Positions 1 to 13,468 of a stretch of 64,000 nucleotides of DNA are shown here, piece by piece. The notes under the pieces are model-generated. The model was not told the DNA's origin, did not search any database, and saw nothing but the letters and a program-made list of their open reading frames with translations. Within the stretch, counting starts at the first letter, position 1; each line of letters opens with the position of its first letter. The stretch is taken from assembly GCA_950295325.1 (NCBI GenBank), contig OX485803.1, forward strand, positions 36,843,554-36,907,553, written 5' to 3'. This DNA is from Polytrichum commune (lineage: Eukaryota > Streptophyta > Polytrichopsida > Polytrichales > Polytrichaceae). A program made the translations under genes and the position numbers.

Positions 1-1186
1 GGACATGAAACATGCAAGTAGTCTGATTTGGTTAGTTAAATCCAAATTGAGGTCATAGCCACTTTCCGCATGATTTTTGGAGCTGAGATGGATATTTTAT
101 TCATTATTGAAGTCAATAAGCTTGTTGTGCTCATTAAATGGTCCTGTAGGCCCCCCAATTCTGTTGACTACTGAGCCTAGAATGGTTATCATTTTTGAGC
201 ACACAGTCTGATCTCTTTTGAACACATGTGTTTTTTGTATTCATTCTTTGAAGACACACCAAGCTACATACCACTCAAATATAGGTGTAACAAAAACAAG
301 TAACCAAATTAGGCATGCCTACCTTAAACAAGGCATTAAATGATCAGGTAAGATCATCACCAGCAAAAGGGCTTCTTCTCTTTCTTCTGAGGAACATGAC
401 ATCAATCACGAATTGGAAAAGCATCAAGCCAATAGCATGAGTTGTTGGGACTCATCTCCACCTTGCAAGTGGTGAAAGTTCTATTCTCCATTGAGCAATG
501 CTAGTGTTCCTTGCTATGGTCCACTCAATCATTGTGGGGGTCATTCTCGGGGGTTGCGCTCTTCATTAGGATAAAACATGACGTGCTAGGGCCACCTTCA
601 GATTTATACTCCTACGTACAAATTTTTTGCAAGAAAATCAAGAATATACATACAATGTAGAGATTACTCATAGCCTCAAATATGTGTACTAGCCCAAAAT
701 AAATTTACCCACTCATGGCTAGAATCCCATTCGGATGATGGGCCTATTGTATTATTACACATTAGATACATCACATAAAAACCCAGAAATACATACAAAC
801 CTCACCTTCAACAATATCTCTACTATGTGTACAATGCACGGGACCTGTTCAATTGGTACCTCTTTTGTGCATCCATGTGGGTAGGTGGTGCAACAGAGAG
901 TGCACCTCCCTGGGGGTCACTGGGTGAACTGGTCATCTTAAAAGTTGTGGATGCTGAGGGGCTCAACGAGCCTTGTAGGGAAGGAGCAATGGGCGATCAA
1001 GTTACCCTGGTTACAGCCGTTAGAAAGCCGATGGAAATAAGCCACCTCTTAATTGAGGCAATAGCTTGTGGGCAAAGAGACTCGATAATTCATGCTTCTG
1101 TTGGCAAACTTAGGTGCTGTCCCTTGGATATGATGCAGCATTTTTGTATATCTAGTCTTACTTGGACATGTTGATCTTTATTGCAG
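1..1186. other. 5' part of window, no firm gene
   Basis: This stretch precedes the first certain P5CR exon and is probably mostly intron of that gene. I see no Rossmann-fold N-terminus of the enzyme, so the 5' half of the gene should lie outside the window. Around 1060-1158 the plus strand reads a segment with RDSIIHASVGKL, which resembles the part of P5CR just upstream of the next exon (an SVGKLW-like motif is usual). However, no GT donor in the right phase follows it, so it may be a decayed exon or chance. Confidence 0.3.
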
Positions 1187-2988
1187 TGGGAGTGGTCCTG
1201 CTTACGTGTTTATGGCCATTGAAGCTCTTGCTGATGGGGGTGTTGCTGCCGGCCTTCCTCGTCACGTTGCGCTTTCTCTTGCTGCCCAAACTGTAATCTC
1301 ATCCACTTTTTTTGTTGCTATTTTAGTGCAACTATACAAGTATCTGATACTTTTTCTGTTTTGTTGATGTAAGATAGAGGTTATAAATTAACACTGCAAT
1401 GTTCTGTTATTTAGTCCTTGCATCACCGACCCAAGGTTATTAGGATTTACTTGCTGCTGTGAAGGATATCCTTTAATTCAATGGGACTTTTTGTCAGGAG
1501 TTAATCCCCTATGATTATCCACTGGTTGTTTTTTGTTTCCACTTGTGGTGCATGCTTGGAGGTAGTGTTTGAAGTGAATGAGATTGAGGTCCAAGCTCAT
1601 TTTAGCACCCTTGGCATGCCAGATTGAGTTTGACCCTCAATATTGAACTGGTATAGAATGTTCTTTGTTCAAACCTCCCACATTACCTCCAAGCATGCAC
1701 TGGAAACTTGCTGAGCATGGAAGCTGTTGTATGCAAATCAACCAACTCCTAACCAAAAGTTATGTTGAGTTAGAGCATGACTATATTAAGGTTCTACTGT
1801 AGCTGAATGCTAATCAGGTGGTCTTGGGTTATACTGGCAATTGGGTACATCTAGGCATCATACCTACCTAAGAGGACTCTGCTAGCAATCATCAAGTTGC
1901 CCAAAGCAACAATGAATTTGGATACGACTTTGGTACTTAATTCTGGTACATAAAATAGATGGAGAGTGTACCAATCCACAGTTTAAATTCAATCCCCAGT
2001 TTCTACTTCACAAGGTTCTTATGTTGGAGTGTTGACACCACAGGTATTAGGATCTGCGAAAATGGTGCTAGAAACTCAAAAGCACCCAGGTCAATTGAAA
2101 GATGATGTGTCATCACCTGCCGGTGAGTGTACCTAGCCTTGCTTCTTGTGCTGGGAGTTAGAATTGCAAAACCAAGACAGAATTGCAGTTGTAATCTATG
2201 TAGTGAGTTTGTGTTTCTTTATAGGTTAGCCTCAGTGACTATCAGCATAAGCAAATTTTGCACACTAGTGTGAAGAGAGGAACAATGTCTACCATGTCCA
2301 GTACATCCGTAGCATACTGTCTAACATCAATTTGAGATTCTTCTACATCAATTTTAGTTTTGTTGAAATTACGTGAACCCAATGGTTATGTTCAGCCAAA
2401 GTAAGAGCACTGGCTAAAACTTTAGGAAATGTAATTTGTTTCAGTTGGTTATGTTATCAAAGATCAGATACATCTCTATTTTCCTCAAAAGTGTTTGCTG
2501 GTCTTTATGCCGAGTCAGCTGTATCAGAATGAAACCATGATTCTTTCATACTTGTGAAGTGAACAAAGCTGTTTTAGGCCAACCTAAATATCCCATAGGT
2601 GATAAGCAGGTTTGACACAAATTAACTCAAATTCTGAGCAAAGTGCTACATGTCATAAGCGGAAACACTACAAAATCCTATGTGTCACCTCAAAAAACTT
2701 GCATTTCGGCACCAAAGTGCCAAATTATTTTATCACCTACGGGTAGTCATTCTCAAGAAAATAGATGGAGGCTCTGTACTTATTCCAACTGGTCTGTTGA
2801 TTATCACCAGGGCTTGCGTATAGTTAATAGATGGTGCCGATGAAGCAGGAATTTAATGATTCTTTTGTGGGTTTTATTCAGGCACTACCATAGCAGGGGT
2901 ACGGGAGCTCGAAAACAGAGGTTTTCGGGCTGCGCTTATGAATGCTGTCATAGCTGGGGCTGAGCGAGCCAATGAACTCTCAAAGTGA
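1187..2988 (+). CDS. P5CR: Pyrroline-5-carboxylate reductase, last three exons (partial)
   Basis: P5CR reduces pyrroline-5-carboxylate to proline with NAD(P)H, the last step of proline synthesis. Three exons are clear: 1187-1292, 2044-2122 and 2882-2988, each bounded by AG and GT, with matching phases and a TGA at 2986-2988. Exon one reads [18 protein letters not shown], the family signature of the C-terminal dimerisation domain. Exon two carries [13 protein letters not shown]. Exon three carries [14 protein letters not shown] and ends ERANELSK. These cover roughly the last 95 residues of a protein usually near 270-280 residues. The reading frame has no break. The N-terminal nucleotide-binding half is not visible and should lie upstream of base 1. 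A small foldback repeat sits in the first intron shown. Confidence 0.9.
1548..1700. mobile_element. Small foldback element (MITE-like), copy A
   Basis: The ends form an inverted repeat: GTGCATGCTTGGAGGTA at the left and its near-perfect reverse complement TACCTCCAAGCATGCAC at the right. The 153-bp element lies in the P5CR intron. It is related, in reverse orientation, to a second copy at 25142-25307 in the kinesin gene; the two share the ends and internal blocks such as CTGGCATGCCAAG and ATTCTATA. No coding capacity and no certain target duplication are visible. Family assignment is unknown. Confidence 0.75.
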
Positions 2989-3659
2989 TTATATTCATCT
3001 CGTGTGTTTATCTCGGGCTGACAATTACAATGCACGTTGCAATTCCAATCAAAGCAAGTGAGGGATTGTTTGGGCAGTTCAATTGCGTGTTTCAAGAGAT
3101 TTAACTATTTAATTGCACATGCACTGGCAAATGCATCTGCAGTTTTTGCTTAGAGTGAAATGGCTGAGGTTAGGTACTTGTGAATCCAACCACAGGATTT
3201 GACAGCAAGTGGTGGTGCATTCTTTACAAGGTTATTTAGTCGGACTCTTCAACTCCTCGGACAAATTAAATATTATTTCTCCCAAGATATCTATGTAGCT
3301 TCAAAGACAGTTTACCCAGGAGGTATTGGGAGTCAGTTCTGCTGCTTATGCAGTTTCCTTCCTTAGTTCTGTAGTGTCTGCAAGGTATTGTATTGTATTT
3401 TTGTTCCCCACTATGGATATGTTTGTTCATTAGAGCAGGTGTGAATGGGCAGGGTGAAGGCAGCGAAAGTGTTTATGTTCAAGCTTTTTTAGGTGGGGAG
3501 GTATTAGAAATCACTTGTCGTAGGGTCCTCTATTGAAACTTGATTCATTAGCACTAGGGCCCCCTCTCCATTGTCAAAAAGTTATAGCAAAATAAAAAAC
3601 CAAGGGAGCCATGTCATGACCAAAGGAAAGTATTCCTGGGCCACATGGTTCAAGTGCAA
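2989..3659. other. 3' flank of P5CR, no gene seen
   Basis: Likely 3' untranslated and intergenic sequence. No coding pattern, repeat or RNA gene was recognised. Confidence 0.4.
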
Positions 3660-6600
3660 ACTTGTACTGATTGCATTACAATGTGTATGATATTTAGTGT
3701 CATGCACAATATTGGTGAACAACTGAAACTAGATGCCTAGACGTCTCAAAGTGTGGCATATGTTAATTGCCATAATGATACTATTTGTCAACATAAGTAA
3801 CTTTGTGAAGTGGAAAAAAAGTATAGTATGGTATTTAGCGTAGCAGATTGGGATGCTTGAGATGGTATTTTTGTGTTTTGGTATGCAAGGGGAAAATGTT
3901 ATTGAGAGCACTAATGGCAAGTGTCATGTGTTTACATTCTAATAAGCAAGAGGAAGATATTCTTGAGCATATCAATGTCAAGTGTACTTTTAGTCAACTT
4001 GTATTCCGTTGTGAAAGATAGGCATACAACTCATGACACTATTGAACATACCCATGTCAAAATATTAGTAAGCACACTTGAACGCCCAATGTGACATGAG
4101 TGGCAAAGTTGTTGGTGATTAGTGTAACCTAGCATATGCCTCAAAATAGGGTAAGTGACATTAAATACCATAATGATGTAGTGCAAATAAGAAGTCTTCT
4201 CAAAGTAACATATGTTCATTGCACTACACCATTCATGGTAATTTGTGTTACTTACTATAGAATTGTGCAAAGCTATAACTATTTACTATAGATCTCATTT
4301 CATTATTATCATTAACAAAGGTCAAATTGGTTGTTTTGGACATAATAGGACATATACATCAATACTTAGTTAAAAATTACATTAACAATAAAAAGTTATA
4401 GCATTACATAACTCCGAATAATTAGTGACACTAAATACCAGAGTCGAATTCAATGCAACAAAGTTTGCTCTCTTGTTCGTGTGCACATAGTTATCTTTTA
4501 TTTCTCAAGCATGTAATTGTTACACAATTAACCTACTTGATGGCCACTTTCCAAAGTGTGTAAGTGTTGCGTTGACTAACCTACTTGGGGGTCTTGGGAA
4601 GAGTGTAAAAAGCTGAAAGTGCTTGGACATTGTTTTAGGCATGTCTACCTTAGTAACTACACTAAATATGATATTTAGTGTTACATGGTATTTTATGTCA
4701 CTATGGCAACCTTTCAGATAACATTCTTATGAATAAGTGAACAAATATTGTCATGGATGATGGATGAGTTCATCCATTGGCCAAAACCCAACCTTCTCTT
4801 GTCAGCAACTTGTGATGAAATACTGTCATGGATGATTGAGATTTGGATGAGAAATCACTTGGTAACCCTAAATACTATAAATCTTCATCCCCCCCCCCAA
4901 AAAATAAATTACAAGGAATGACAAATAATCTTGGGTTGACATTTAGTGTTGGTGACACTAAAACTGTGGTTTACAATTGGTATTGAGCAAGACAATTAGA
5001 GTTGGTGACGCTAAATATCATATTTAATGTAGTTACCTTAGTGAAATTGTAGTGAACTACATTGCTTATGGTATTTAGTGTCACATGCGTCATAGTGTCA
5101 CTTGCCTCATTTTGAGGCGTATGCTAGGTTACACTTATGATCAACAACTTCATCATTAATGTCACCTCATGATGCTTTGGCGTTCAAGTGCGCTTGCTGA
5201 TATCATGGCATGGGTATCATCAATAGTGTATTAAGGTGTATGTATGTGTTACACAATGGTCTACAAGTTCACCAAAGTCTACACAAATGACACTTGGCAT
5301 TAGTATGCTCAATAATATCTTCCCCTTGGATATTAAAACATAACACTATGATCTAAGGTTTCCCAATGTGCTACACTAAATTCCATGATGTAAATAAAAT
5401 TTTCACTCAAAGAAGTTACTTTTGTTAACAAATAGTATCATAATAACAATTAGCATACATGACATTTTGAGACCTCTAAGCATCTGATTAGGTCCTTTGC
5501 AAATAGTGTGTGTGATCCTAAATGCCACACATGGTGTACATCATCACAAAAGTACTACTTGCGTTAATTGATTTGCCATTAATTAATACTAAACAACCTA
5601 ATTTAGTCTAGTGTGACCCAATTAGAAAAAGTTAACTACAATCCTATGGGGGCTAAATCTTTTCATTAGAGCCTCTTTACCTTGATGTTATTGATGGGGT
5701 TCTCAAAACATCTAGCCATGGCTGGCTGCAATGAATCCTCGTCCACTCTTGTTAATATCAAAATTTGGGACCCACGATTTGTGTTACTTGTTATACATGA
5801 ACCTCTTGTCATTGCCAACTTGGGCATGTTGTTGGCCCTTATGTTTTGTGCATGGTATATTGAGTTTCAATTATGTATATAAGAATGACCCAAATAGGTC
5901 TATGATTAAGTCGTCCCATTTGGATCACACTACACCATCTATGGCATTTAGTGTAACCTACATTATTGGCGAAGGGTGTAAACTACACTTAATATGGCAT
6001 TTCATGTCACTATGGTAGCTTTTTGGATGACACTTCTTATGAATAAGTGCATAAATACTGTCATGGACGATGGATGAGTTCATCCATTGGCCCAAACCCT
6101 ACCTTCTCTTGTCAACAACTTGTGATAAAATGTTGTCATGGATGATTGAGATTTGGATGAGAAATCACTTGATAAGTGACAGTAAATCTATAACCCCTCC
6201 CCCCCCCCAAAAAAAAATAAAATTACAAGGAATGACAAATAATGTTGATTGTGGTTTACAATTAATATTGAGCAAGATAATTAGAATTGGTGACATTAAA
6301 CATCATATGTAGTGTAGTTTGCTAGAGGCTTAAAAGTGTCACGTCTGTTAATTGTCAAGATGACATTATTTTTCAACATAAGTAACTATTTGAAGTGGAT
6401 AATTTTTTACAATATGACATTTAGTGTAGTACATCGGAGTAATTGAGACACTAGTTTGCAAGAGAAGGATATTATTGAACATACTAATGCCAAGTGTCAT
6501 GTGTTTGCAAATCAATACATGCAAGAAGAAGATAATATTGAGCATTCTATTGGCAAGTGGCATGTGTTTACATTTTAGTATCCAAGTGAAAGAAAATTAT

Positions 6601-6830
6601 TAAGCACACTATTGTCAAGTGTGATGTCTTTAAACTCATGGTCAACTTGTTAACCATTATGTAACCTAGTGAGTAGGCATACACCTCAGAATATTATTGA
6701 ACATACTCACGTCAAGATATTAATATGCATAGATGAATGCCAAGTGTCATGTGGTTACACTAAACTTGAGTTCTACACTACACATGCTCATTAGTGTGAT
6801 TAACAATAAATCCGGACATTTCATAACCAT
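3660..6830. repeat. Nested inverted and direct repeat complex
   Basis: AT-rich DNA built from diverged copies of one repeat family. The arm at about 3735-4260 matches the reverse complement of about 5085-5490 (for example the blocks around CCTAGCATATGCCTCAAAAT and ATGATACTATTTGT). The segment at 4693-5036 is repeated directly at 6007-6325, including a C-run followed by an A-run. The motif CACTACACC..TATGG.ATTTAGTGT recurs in both orientations, and GTGACACTAAATACC is its partner. The CACTA-like ends suggest a non-autonomous DNA transposon, but no transposase is visible, so the class is only a guess. A further copy lies at 15772-16165. Confidence 0.7.
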
Positions 6831-9800
6831 GTAAACTATTTTCTTTTATCTTCATAATAACTCTAAAATTGAACATAACTCAATGTATAAACTAAATGAT
6901 TACAGTGAATACGTAAGAAGTAACACTCACACCACAATAGCAGACAAACTCATACATGACCTCCAGCTATATATGTCTACTCTAATCAATGAATTGACTC
7001 TATCTCAATAACTTGGAAGTACAAGTCAACATAATAAAGTGACAATATTCTAAGGTCACATGAATGAGTGTCTTTCGTGTAGTCAAATGCCATCCTTATC
7101 ATCATCGAAGTTGTCACTTAATTAGTGGCCAACCTTTTAGCTAGCTTGTCATTGCAAACTTGGGTTATCATCCAACGATTGGGTCTTGTGTTGCGTGCCT
7201 AGTAGCGGGTGTCATTTGCATGTGAGACTAGCCCATAAATGGAGCTTTGATAGAGCAAAATTTTAAGGTGAAAATCGAATGATTGTTCAATCTTTGCGGA
7301 ACATTAGCAACTATGCACAACATCTTTGTTTTAGTGTTCTTTGAAAAGGCTTGTCGGTGCTCCTTGACAAGTTATTGCGTGCTCAACTGCTTGTCAATTT
7401 GTTATGGAAAAGTTTGTTGTAAGTTTGTTGTAAGCTTGCAAAGACAACTGTAGTATGACTTACTCCATGAAACTTTGCTGCATGGAGGAGTTCCATGCAT
7501 GGAACTTCTCAAACTTTGGAAATGGTAAGAGATGTGGCCACCTATTATCCATTCACATATGAGAACCTTGGCCTTTTCCCACAATATAGCGAGTTTGAGG
7601 CCGTGTATGTTACTAGCTTTTATGGAAAAAATCATGAATTGGTTAGATCTTCTTCAACATAGTAGATTCAAATATAAGTTAAGAATCTAATAATAGAACA
7701 AGAACGATGTCTTCCTGAAGAGCAATGTGATTGCATATTTGATTGATTTCAATGAAAGTATTAGCCAAAATCTTCAAAATATTCCTAAAAAATGGATGGA
7801 ATTGTCATGAACATTTTTGTAGATTGTTATACATAGATTATATAAGCACTCATCGTGTATATATTTCAAAAATGTTCCCTTTGGGCTCCAACGATGATCG
7901 CCATGTCAACTACTTTACAACCACAGAAAAATCAATTAGGCATAGAACTTTTTTCAAGGCCTATAGGGTACAAGATAAGTCGGGTGCTACTTTCGAGGGC
8001 TTGGTCATCCACCGCTTGGTTGAGTACTGGTCTTTGAAGGACACTTTTTGCTCATTTGGGACCCAATATTGCTATCTAAGATTACTTTACTTGTCTTCAC
8101 ACATTGCATGCCCCCACTTGGCAATTGTCAAGTTTGATTCGTTTTCTTGCTCCCGACAATATCTAAAGCCAAGACAACGGTCCAAGACGTTTGTTATTTC
8201 TAAGTGAGTGTTGTGTTGTAGGCTTGACGGTTTCTTAACTTCAAAGTGGTGCTGCCAATTCACTTTTGAAGGGCAAGCCAAACACGTACCGATTGTAGGA
8301 CAACAATAACATGTGTTGCATCATCGATGGTAGTTACAAATGCTAGATGTCGAGGCGTTTATCCCCTCAATATACGTCAAAGATCTTTTAGATTAAATGA
8401 AACTTACTGCAAAAACAAGCAATATGTAGAGAAAATGAGAACTTCTTCGAACTTACTCCACATTCTTCTTGTGGATGTCAACAAGAAAAGGTAAGAACAA
8501 GGCATTTTCAAGATTGACATCGGTTGGTTTCAAGTTAAAATGACCCAAATATAGGAGGGACCCCACATGCATGACCCATTTGCAACAACAACCTCCAACT
8601 AACAAGCTTTTGGGGGCGGACCCCACCTCAAAAGACAATGTCAGAGTTCTATGTGCTTGGGGGTGGTAACAACTACTATACTCTATAGGGGTCCTTAGAT
8701 AATTACTTGTCTATTTGAGAGTTGATAATGGGTATGTAATAATGTATTATACAATATTATACACAAGAGCGTAAAGAGAGTTAGGTTGCAAAATATAATA
8801 AATCTTAACATAATATCATGAATAAAAAAATAACCACAACCTCAAGTAACTCTATTAGCCAAAGGTTATACATTAGAATACATTACATATTTTGTACTAT
8901 AGGATGCTATCAAAACTATCGAAAAATTTGAGAAAACCCACGGGGGTTTGGAAGAGGCCCCATCTACCTTAAGGTATACACTACAAAAGTAAGAAGAATC
9001 TAGGACTCCGTCTTAGACACCATTTCTAAATGTCTCCATTTGTACATAAGCTTGGACTGCACTTGCAATAGTCCTCAATTGACAACCACTTGTCATGCCC
9101 TCGGTCACACATGCCCATGGTGGACACACTATCACCTTAAAATGATATCAATATCATTACGAAGTTAGTTTTTTTCATTCTTTGATGAAGAGAAAGCCAA
9201 GATGGACCCAATGGAGCCAAAATTAATTTAAGTATACAAGTTTATTATCTAAAATAAGACTTTGAACTAAGTCAACGAGGTAATCCGATTTTCAATCATG
9301 TTTTTGCAAAGGTTTCATCATAGATTTGGTAGTGCAACACGAGATTTGTTGTGTAAATCTTATCGGTAGGAGTTGGAGAACATGAAAAACAAACCAAATA
9401 ACACCCACGTGCCTTAAGTTGAAACCACAAGCCTGAAAGGCTTTCCTTTTAGAACTGCAAATGAGTTTTCATTGCATTGAGAAACAAAATTACAACCAGT
9501 ACCCAGCGCAACGCCGTGCTCAAAGATGACAGGCCAAGGCTACGGCCATTACAGACTGCATGGAGAACAGCTTTCATATTAGCATGTATCGTAAACGAGG
9601 CTAACATGAATGTTGAAATTCACAGATGCAAGGTGAAACTAAACATGCGTATTGTGAAACTGCACTATATTATGAAGTCATGCTGGCCATAGAAGGTCGG
9701 TGCCATCCTTTATCAATGAATAATATTCAATGTAATTCTATTTGTCGATAGTCCCTTCGATTGGGGACAATTTTGTCAGATTTGAATGCCATGCATCTTG

Positions 9801-9963
9801 ACAAATTCGTATATCAAGGGACTGGTGGATGATGCAAACCCACCCAACAGCTCGACTCTCTTGCCCCTGCAGGTGATGTTGATCTTCTCTTTCCCCACTG
9901 ACTTGATGCAGGAGATGGATGATTAGTCATATTTAAAAACCAAAAATTTGGAAAGGATATATC
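6831..9963. other. AT-rich intergenic region, no recognised gene
   Basis: No host gene is recognised. The longest open frame is on the plus strand at 7743-8207 (154 codons); its product has no motif I know and its codon pattern is not convincing. The last 250 bases are probably the 3' untranslated region of the aspartic protease gene on the minus strand. Confidence 0.4.
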
Positions 9964-12900
9964 TCAGCATGTAGTTGTTGCCCAGCCGATTCTTTTGTTC
10001 GCTACGTCATACTCAATGTGGTGGTCTGATTGTTGGATGTTCCCAATGATGCTGAACTGCCGGGTGGATACCATAGCCAGACAGTAGATGTCTGGATTCT
10101 GAGCATCTACTTGCACAAACAAGTTCGACTGAGATAATGAGAGATACACAGATGTTGTGGAATCGGTCCCGCTGAATTGGAATGCCATAGTCGGGAACGC
10201 TGGGCTTGTGACTCCCGCAACGCTGTAACATAGATCGAGGGAGTAGGGTGTGCCGTCAACTTGTGGGTAGGTGATCAGATTCTTCAAGTACTGTAATCAC
10301 ATGAAACAGAGCACATGCCTCAAATTTAGTGATCATAATTTGATGCTCTAATAATGTGCAGTGCTGTCCAAGTCACTTGTCCAAGACTTTTAATTCAGTG
10401 CTTGTTGGGGGTTTGTTTGTACAAACCATCACAAACAGACACTAGAAAGAATACCGGTCCCTTTTAGGGTTAAGTGAACAAGACTCGAGAGTAGATAGCA
10501 AGGTTACCTGCACAACTTGGTCGTAAGCATACGTGATAAGGTAAGTGAGGGTTGTGCCAGAGTCCAAAATGACACCACCGTTGCCATTGATGTCAAGCTG
10601 AAACGCTGCCGTTAGCAGACCCAAATCCACTCCGTTCACACTGATTCCGGTCATTGGGACGTAATAGTAGGTGGGGGAATTAATGTTAGTGAGGATCGAG
10701 GTGTAGGCCAACACTAGGTTGGTGGCGCTGGCACTCTTGGTGGAATTGGTGGAATTAGCGCCAAAGTCCAAGTACGAGGATGTGTTGGTGGTGGCCGTGA
10801 ATGCGACCAGGCAGTAGGAGAACGTGTCACTGTAACTTGAGAGCGTGCTGATTTGGGTGCTGAGCGAGAGGGAACCCTGGCCGAGTCCCACAACACCGTC
10901 TGCGGGCTGAAAGCTTCCCTGGTTGTTGGTTCCGCAACCAAACGTGAAGTTGGGGATCTCAGTGGAAGTGTTTGTAGAGTCAGTGAGTGTGATGGTGTCA
11001 CGTGACAGTTCGCCAGATGTTGAGGAGTTGTCTCCGTATTGGTATTGGTAGTGGCAGTTTGGGTCACAAGTGGATGCCAACGAATACTGCCAAAAAGCAC
11101 CAAAAACTTGTCAAGATGAAAGTCCACAAAGATGTTATATACGGAAGTTCTCACCACTCTGAGTCACAGAACTCCGAGATGTACAAAACCAATTAACATT
11201 CCGATAAATATCATTTTCCCCAACAAACCGAATCCCAAAAGAACCATACATATTTCCCACGCGTAGAATTGCACTAATCCACCCATCCCATTACCACATC
11301 CCAAGAAACCTTTACGGAACATCCTGGGTGACTTTGCTCATAATGAACGACCCAAACAATGAAGCATGTCGGTTGCCACTGGTTCCAAAAGAGATCTATC
11401 TTTCACAAAAAGAGATCACCTCCAGGCAGTAGTAACACTGACTCATTACTTGACTCTGTAAACCCGCATTGAGGTACATTCACGCCAACCTAACTACCGG
11501 CAGGTTGGCTTCATCTTGTATGGGCAGAGAGAGATATTTATACCGATATGAGGGTCATGAGGTTCGCAAGCATGCACACTTCAACTTAATCAAACTTTTT
11601 TTTTAAAACAAGGTCGATTAATTATCGTCTAGATACATCTATATATATGTGCACTAACATCTATACAACATTAACGTTTGTTGCGATTGAGCTACACAAG
11701 GTATTTCATTGTACTAAGACCTGCTGCGAAATTAGGGTGTTTGCAAATAACGCGAGGACAATATCAAGACTACAAACTGGCTGTCGGACCAAAAGGCCCG
11801 CATCCTACGCTCCGTAGTGTCGGACGACCCAACCCATGTTTTACTGAAGATCGACTTTCCCGTCGGTATTAAGCCAATCGGAGTCTGCCACGCCAGTTAA
11901 AACTAAATCGGCTATGGTTGAAAGGAACAACATACGGGCGAAGCTGAATTGATTGCCGTGCTACAGAAAGAATCGGTGCAAGGGGAAACCATGCGTAAGT
12001 TGAACGTGCAGGATTCGGCCATCGCATCCATCTGCGTGTAGCAGGAGACGCAAGGAGTGCAAGGATGACCCAAGAATTAAGACTACATAGGCTACTCAAG
12101 AATGTTACGAAAGGATCGAATTGTATGTGAGCCAAAGCTTTGAAATTACTCACCTCGCTACACAAAGAATCGGTGCAAGAGGAGACCGAGTATGAGGACG
12201 ACTTGGAGGAATCGAACAACGCACCCGTCTGCGTGTAGCAAGAGACACAAGGAGTGCACTGTACCCACACCAAGTCGCTTCCGGTGTCTACCACGGAGTT
12301 AAAATTCTGTGCTGGCGTCCCCAAGTTGAGTGTCATCAGATACTCTCCACTGTTGGACCACACGACTGGGCTTTGAAACTCGGAATTGGATGCTAGTGTG
12401 CCGCAAAGCTTCCGTTCAATTGCGTCCCTCCGTTCGTTCGACCGCCTTACAGCCGCGGCGAACCGCTCCCGGAGAGACGCGGTCGCATTTGCAGGACTAA
12501 GTGGCGATTCCGGGTGATCTCTGTGTAGTAATTTGGTTCGAAGCACCTGCAGAGAATATGAGAAAGCACACGCATAAGTTGATTTAAACCTTGTGGCTCA
12601 TGGCAACAGAAACACAATTGATTATGTGGCGTTTTTGCAACGGTTTCAGGACATTCACAAAGAGGATCTGGAGTTTTTCCTTCAAGTTAATGCACAGGAG
12701 GAATCTGTGCCTCAGAGGAATGCATTGTCACTTTCGACGTTGGATTCCAAATGTTAGATTTTTAGATGTGAAATTCTCACTATAAATAAGAGAAAAAACA
12801 TTAGCATGATCTTTCAGAGAGGAGAAACGGGTGCTGCTGCTGCTGCTTGCTTGACAGAAATTTGTACCCTCGTGCTTTTGTTGTCCTCAAAATAGGTCCA

Positions 12901-13468
12901 TTTACAGCAAACGTGTTGTCCACACAACCGAACTTTCGTTGCTAATCTATCACAAAGGCAGTATCAGCTAACTAAGCGCTCCTATAGCGTGCTAATTGCA
13001 CGTTCTAGAGAATTATAACTTAAAGACGTGAATTTGAGCTCTTCATTCCGTGGCCTATTTGAGCTGATTACAAAGAAATGAAGAGTGTGACCTCCAGGAT
13101 AAGATTGTCATCCACAACGAGAAAGTTTACAGGAGCTTAAATTTTGCAAGAGCTATAGATGAGATGAGCACCTTGTTGTCGACGCTCTTCAGATGGTTTC
13201 TAGAAAAAGCCAATGTTCGAGTGAGTTTCGGCGCTACACGACGGGTTGCTTCATAAGAAGATCGAACATTTCTTGCCATTGATTGTGTGAACATCAACAC
13301 GAGGATAGCCAAGAGTACACAAAGCATAAGCGGTGAGCCTCGAACTGTACATGATGGGGTGGTCGCAGAAACTCTTTGCCGCTTCATCGTGCCCGAGCTG
13401 GGATTGGCCACAAGATAAATGACGACTTTCGGAATCCTTGAGGTATGTTTACCGGCTGTGTGATCCAA
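9964..13468 (-). CDS. Nepenthesin-type aspartic protease (family A1), secreted
   Basis: Pepsin-family endopeptidase of the plant nepenthesin/CND41 type, expected in the secretory pathway or apoplast. Exons on the minus strand: 13468-13172, 12546-12154, 11086-10508 and 10290-9964, all joined in phase 0, stop TGA at 9964-9966. Exon one encodes a signal peptide with the hydrophobic core LMLCVLLAILVLMF; Met at 13387 or at 13468 could start it. Exon two has LHRDHPESPLSP, then GEYLMTLNLGTP and the first catalytic motif DTGSDLVWVQC with the Cys-rich insert typical of the group. Exon three has YQYGDNSSTSGELSRDT, FGCG, GVVGLGQGSLSL and the second catalytic motif LDSGTTLTY. Exon four ends IIGNIQQSDHHIEYDVANKR. 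Total about 504 residues from the inner Met, normal for the family. Both catalytic aspartates are kept, so it is probably active. Intron two is long and holds a partial copy of exon two. Confidence 0.9.
11961..12062 (-). pseudogene. Diverged intronic copy of the protease exon 2 end
   Basis: This 102-base stretch matches 12158-12260 in the same orientation. On the minus strand it reads CTPCVSCYTQ, then a changed stretch, then SPCTDSFCS, against CTPCVSCYTQ and SSCTDSLCS in the real exon. The frame is kept across the copy and all the cysteines remain, but a stop lies just upstream and no good splice acceptor is visible. It is either a decayed tandem duplication or a former alternative exon. Confidence 0.7.

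Noticed and set aside
827..1174. 115-codon open frame read as an independent gene
   Set aside because: No recognisable protein over most of its length; only its end may relate to P5CR.
7743..8207. 154-codon frame
   Set aside because: No motif, AT-rich repeat neighbourhood, no exon partners.
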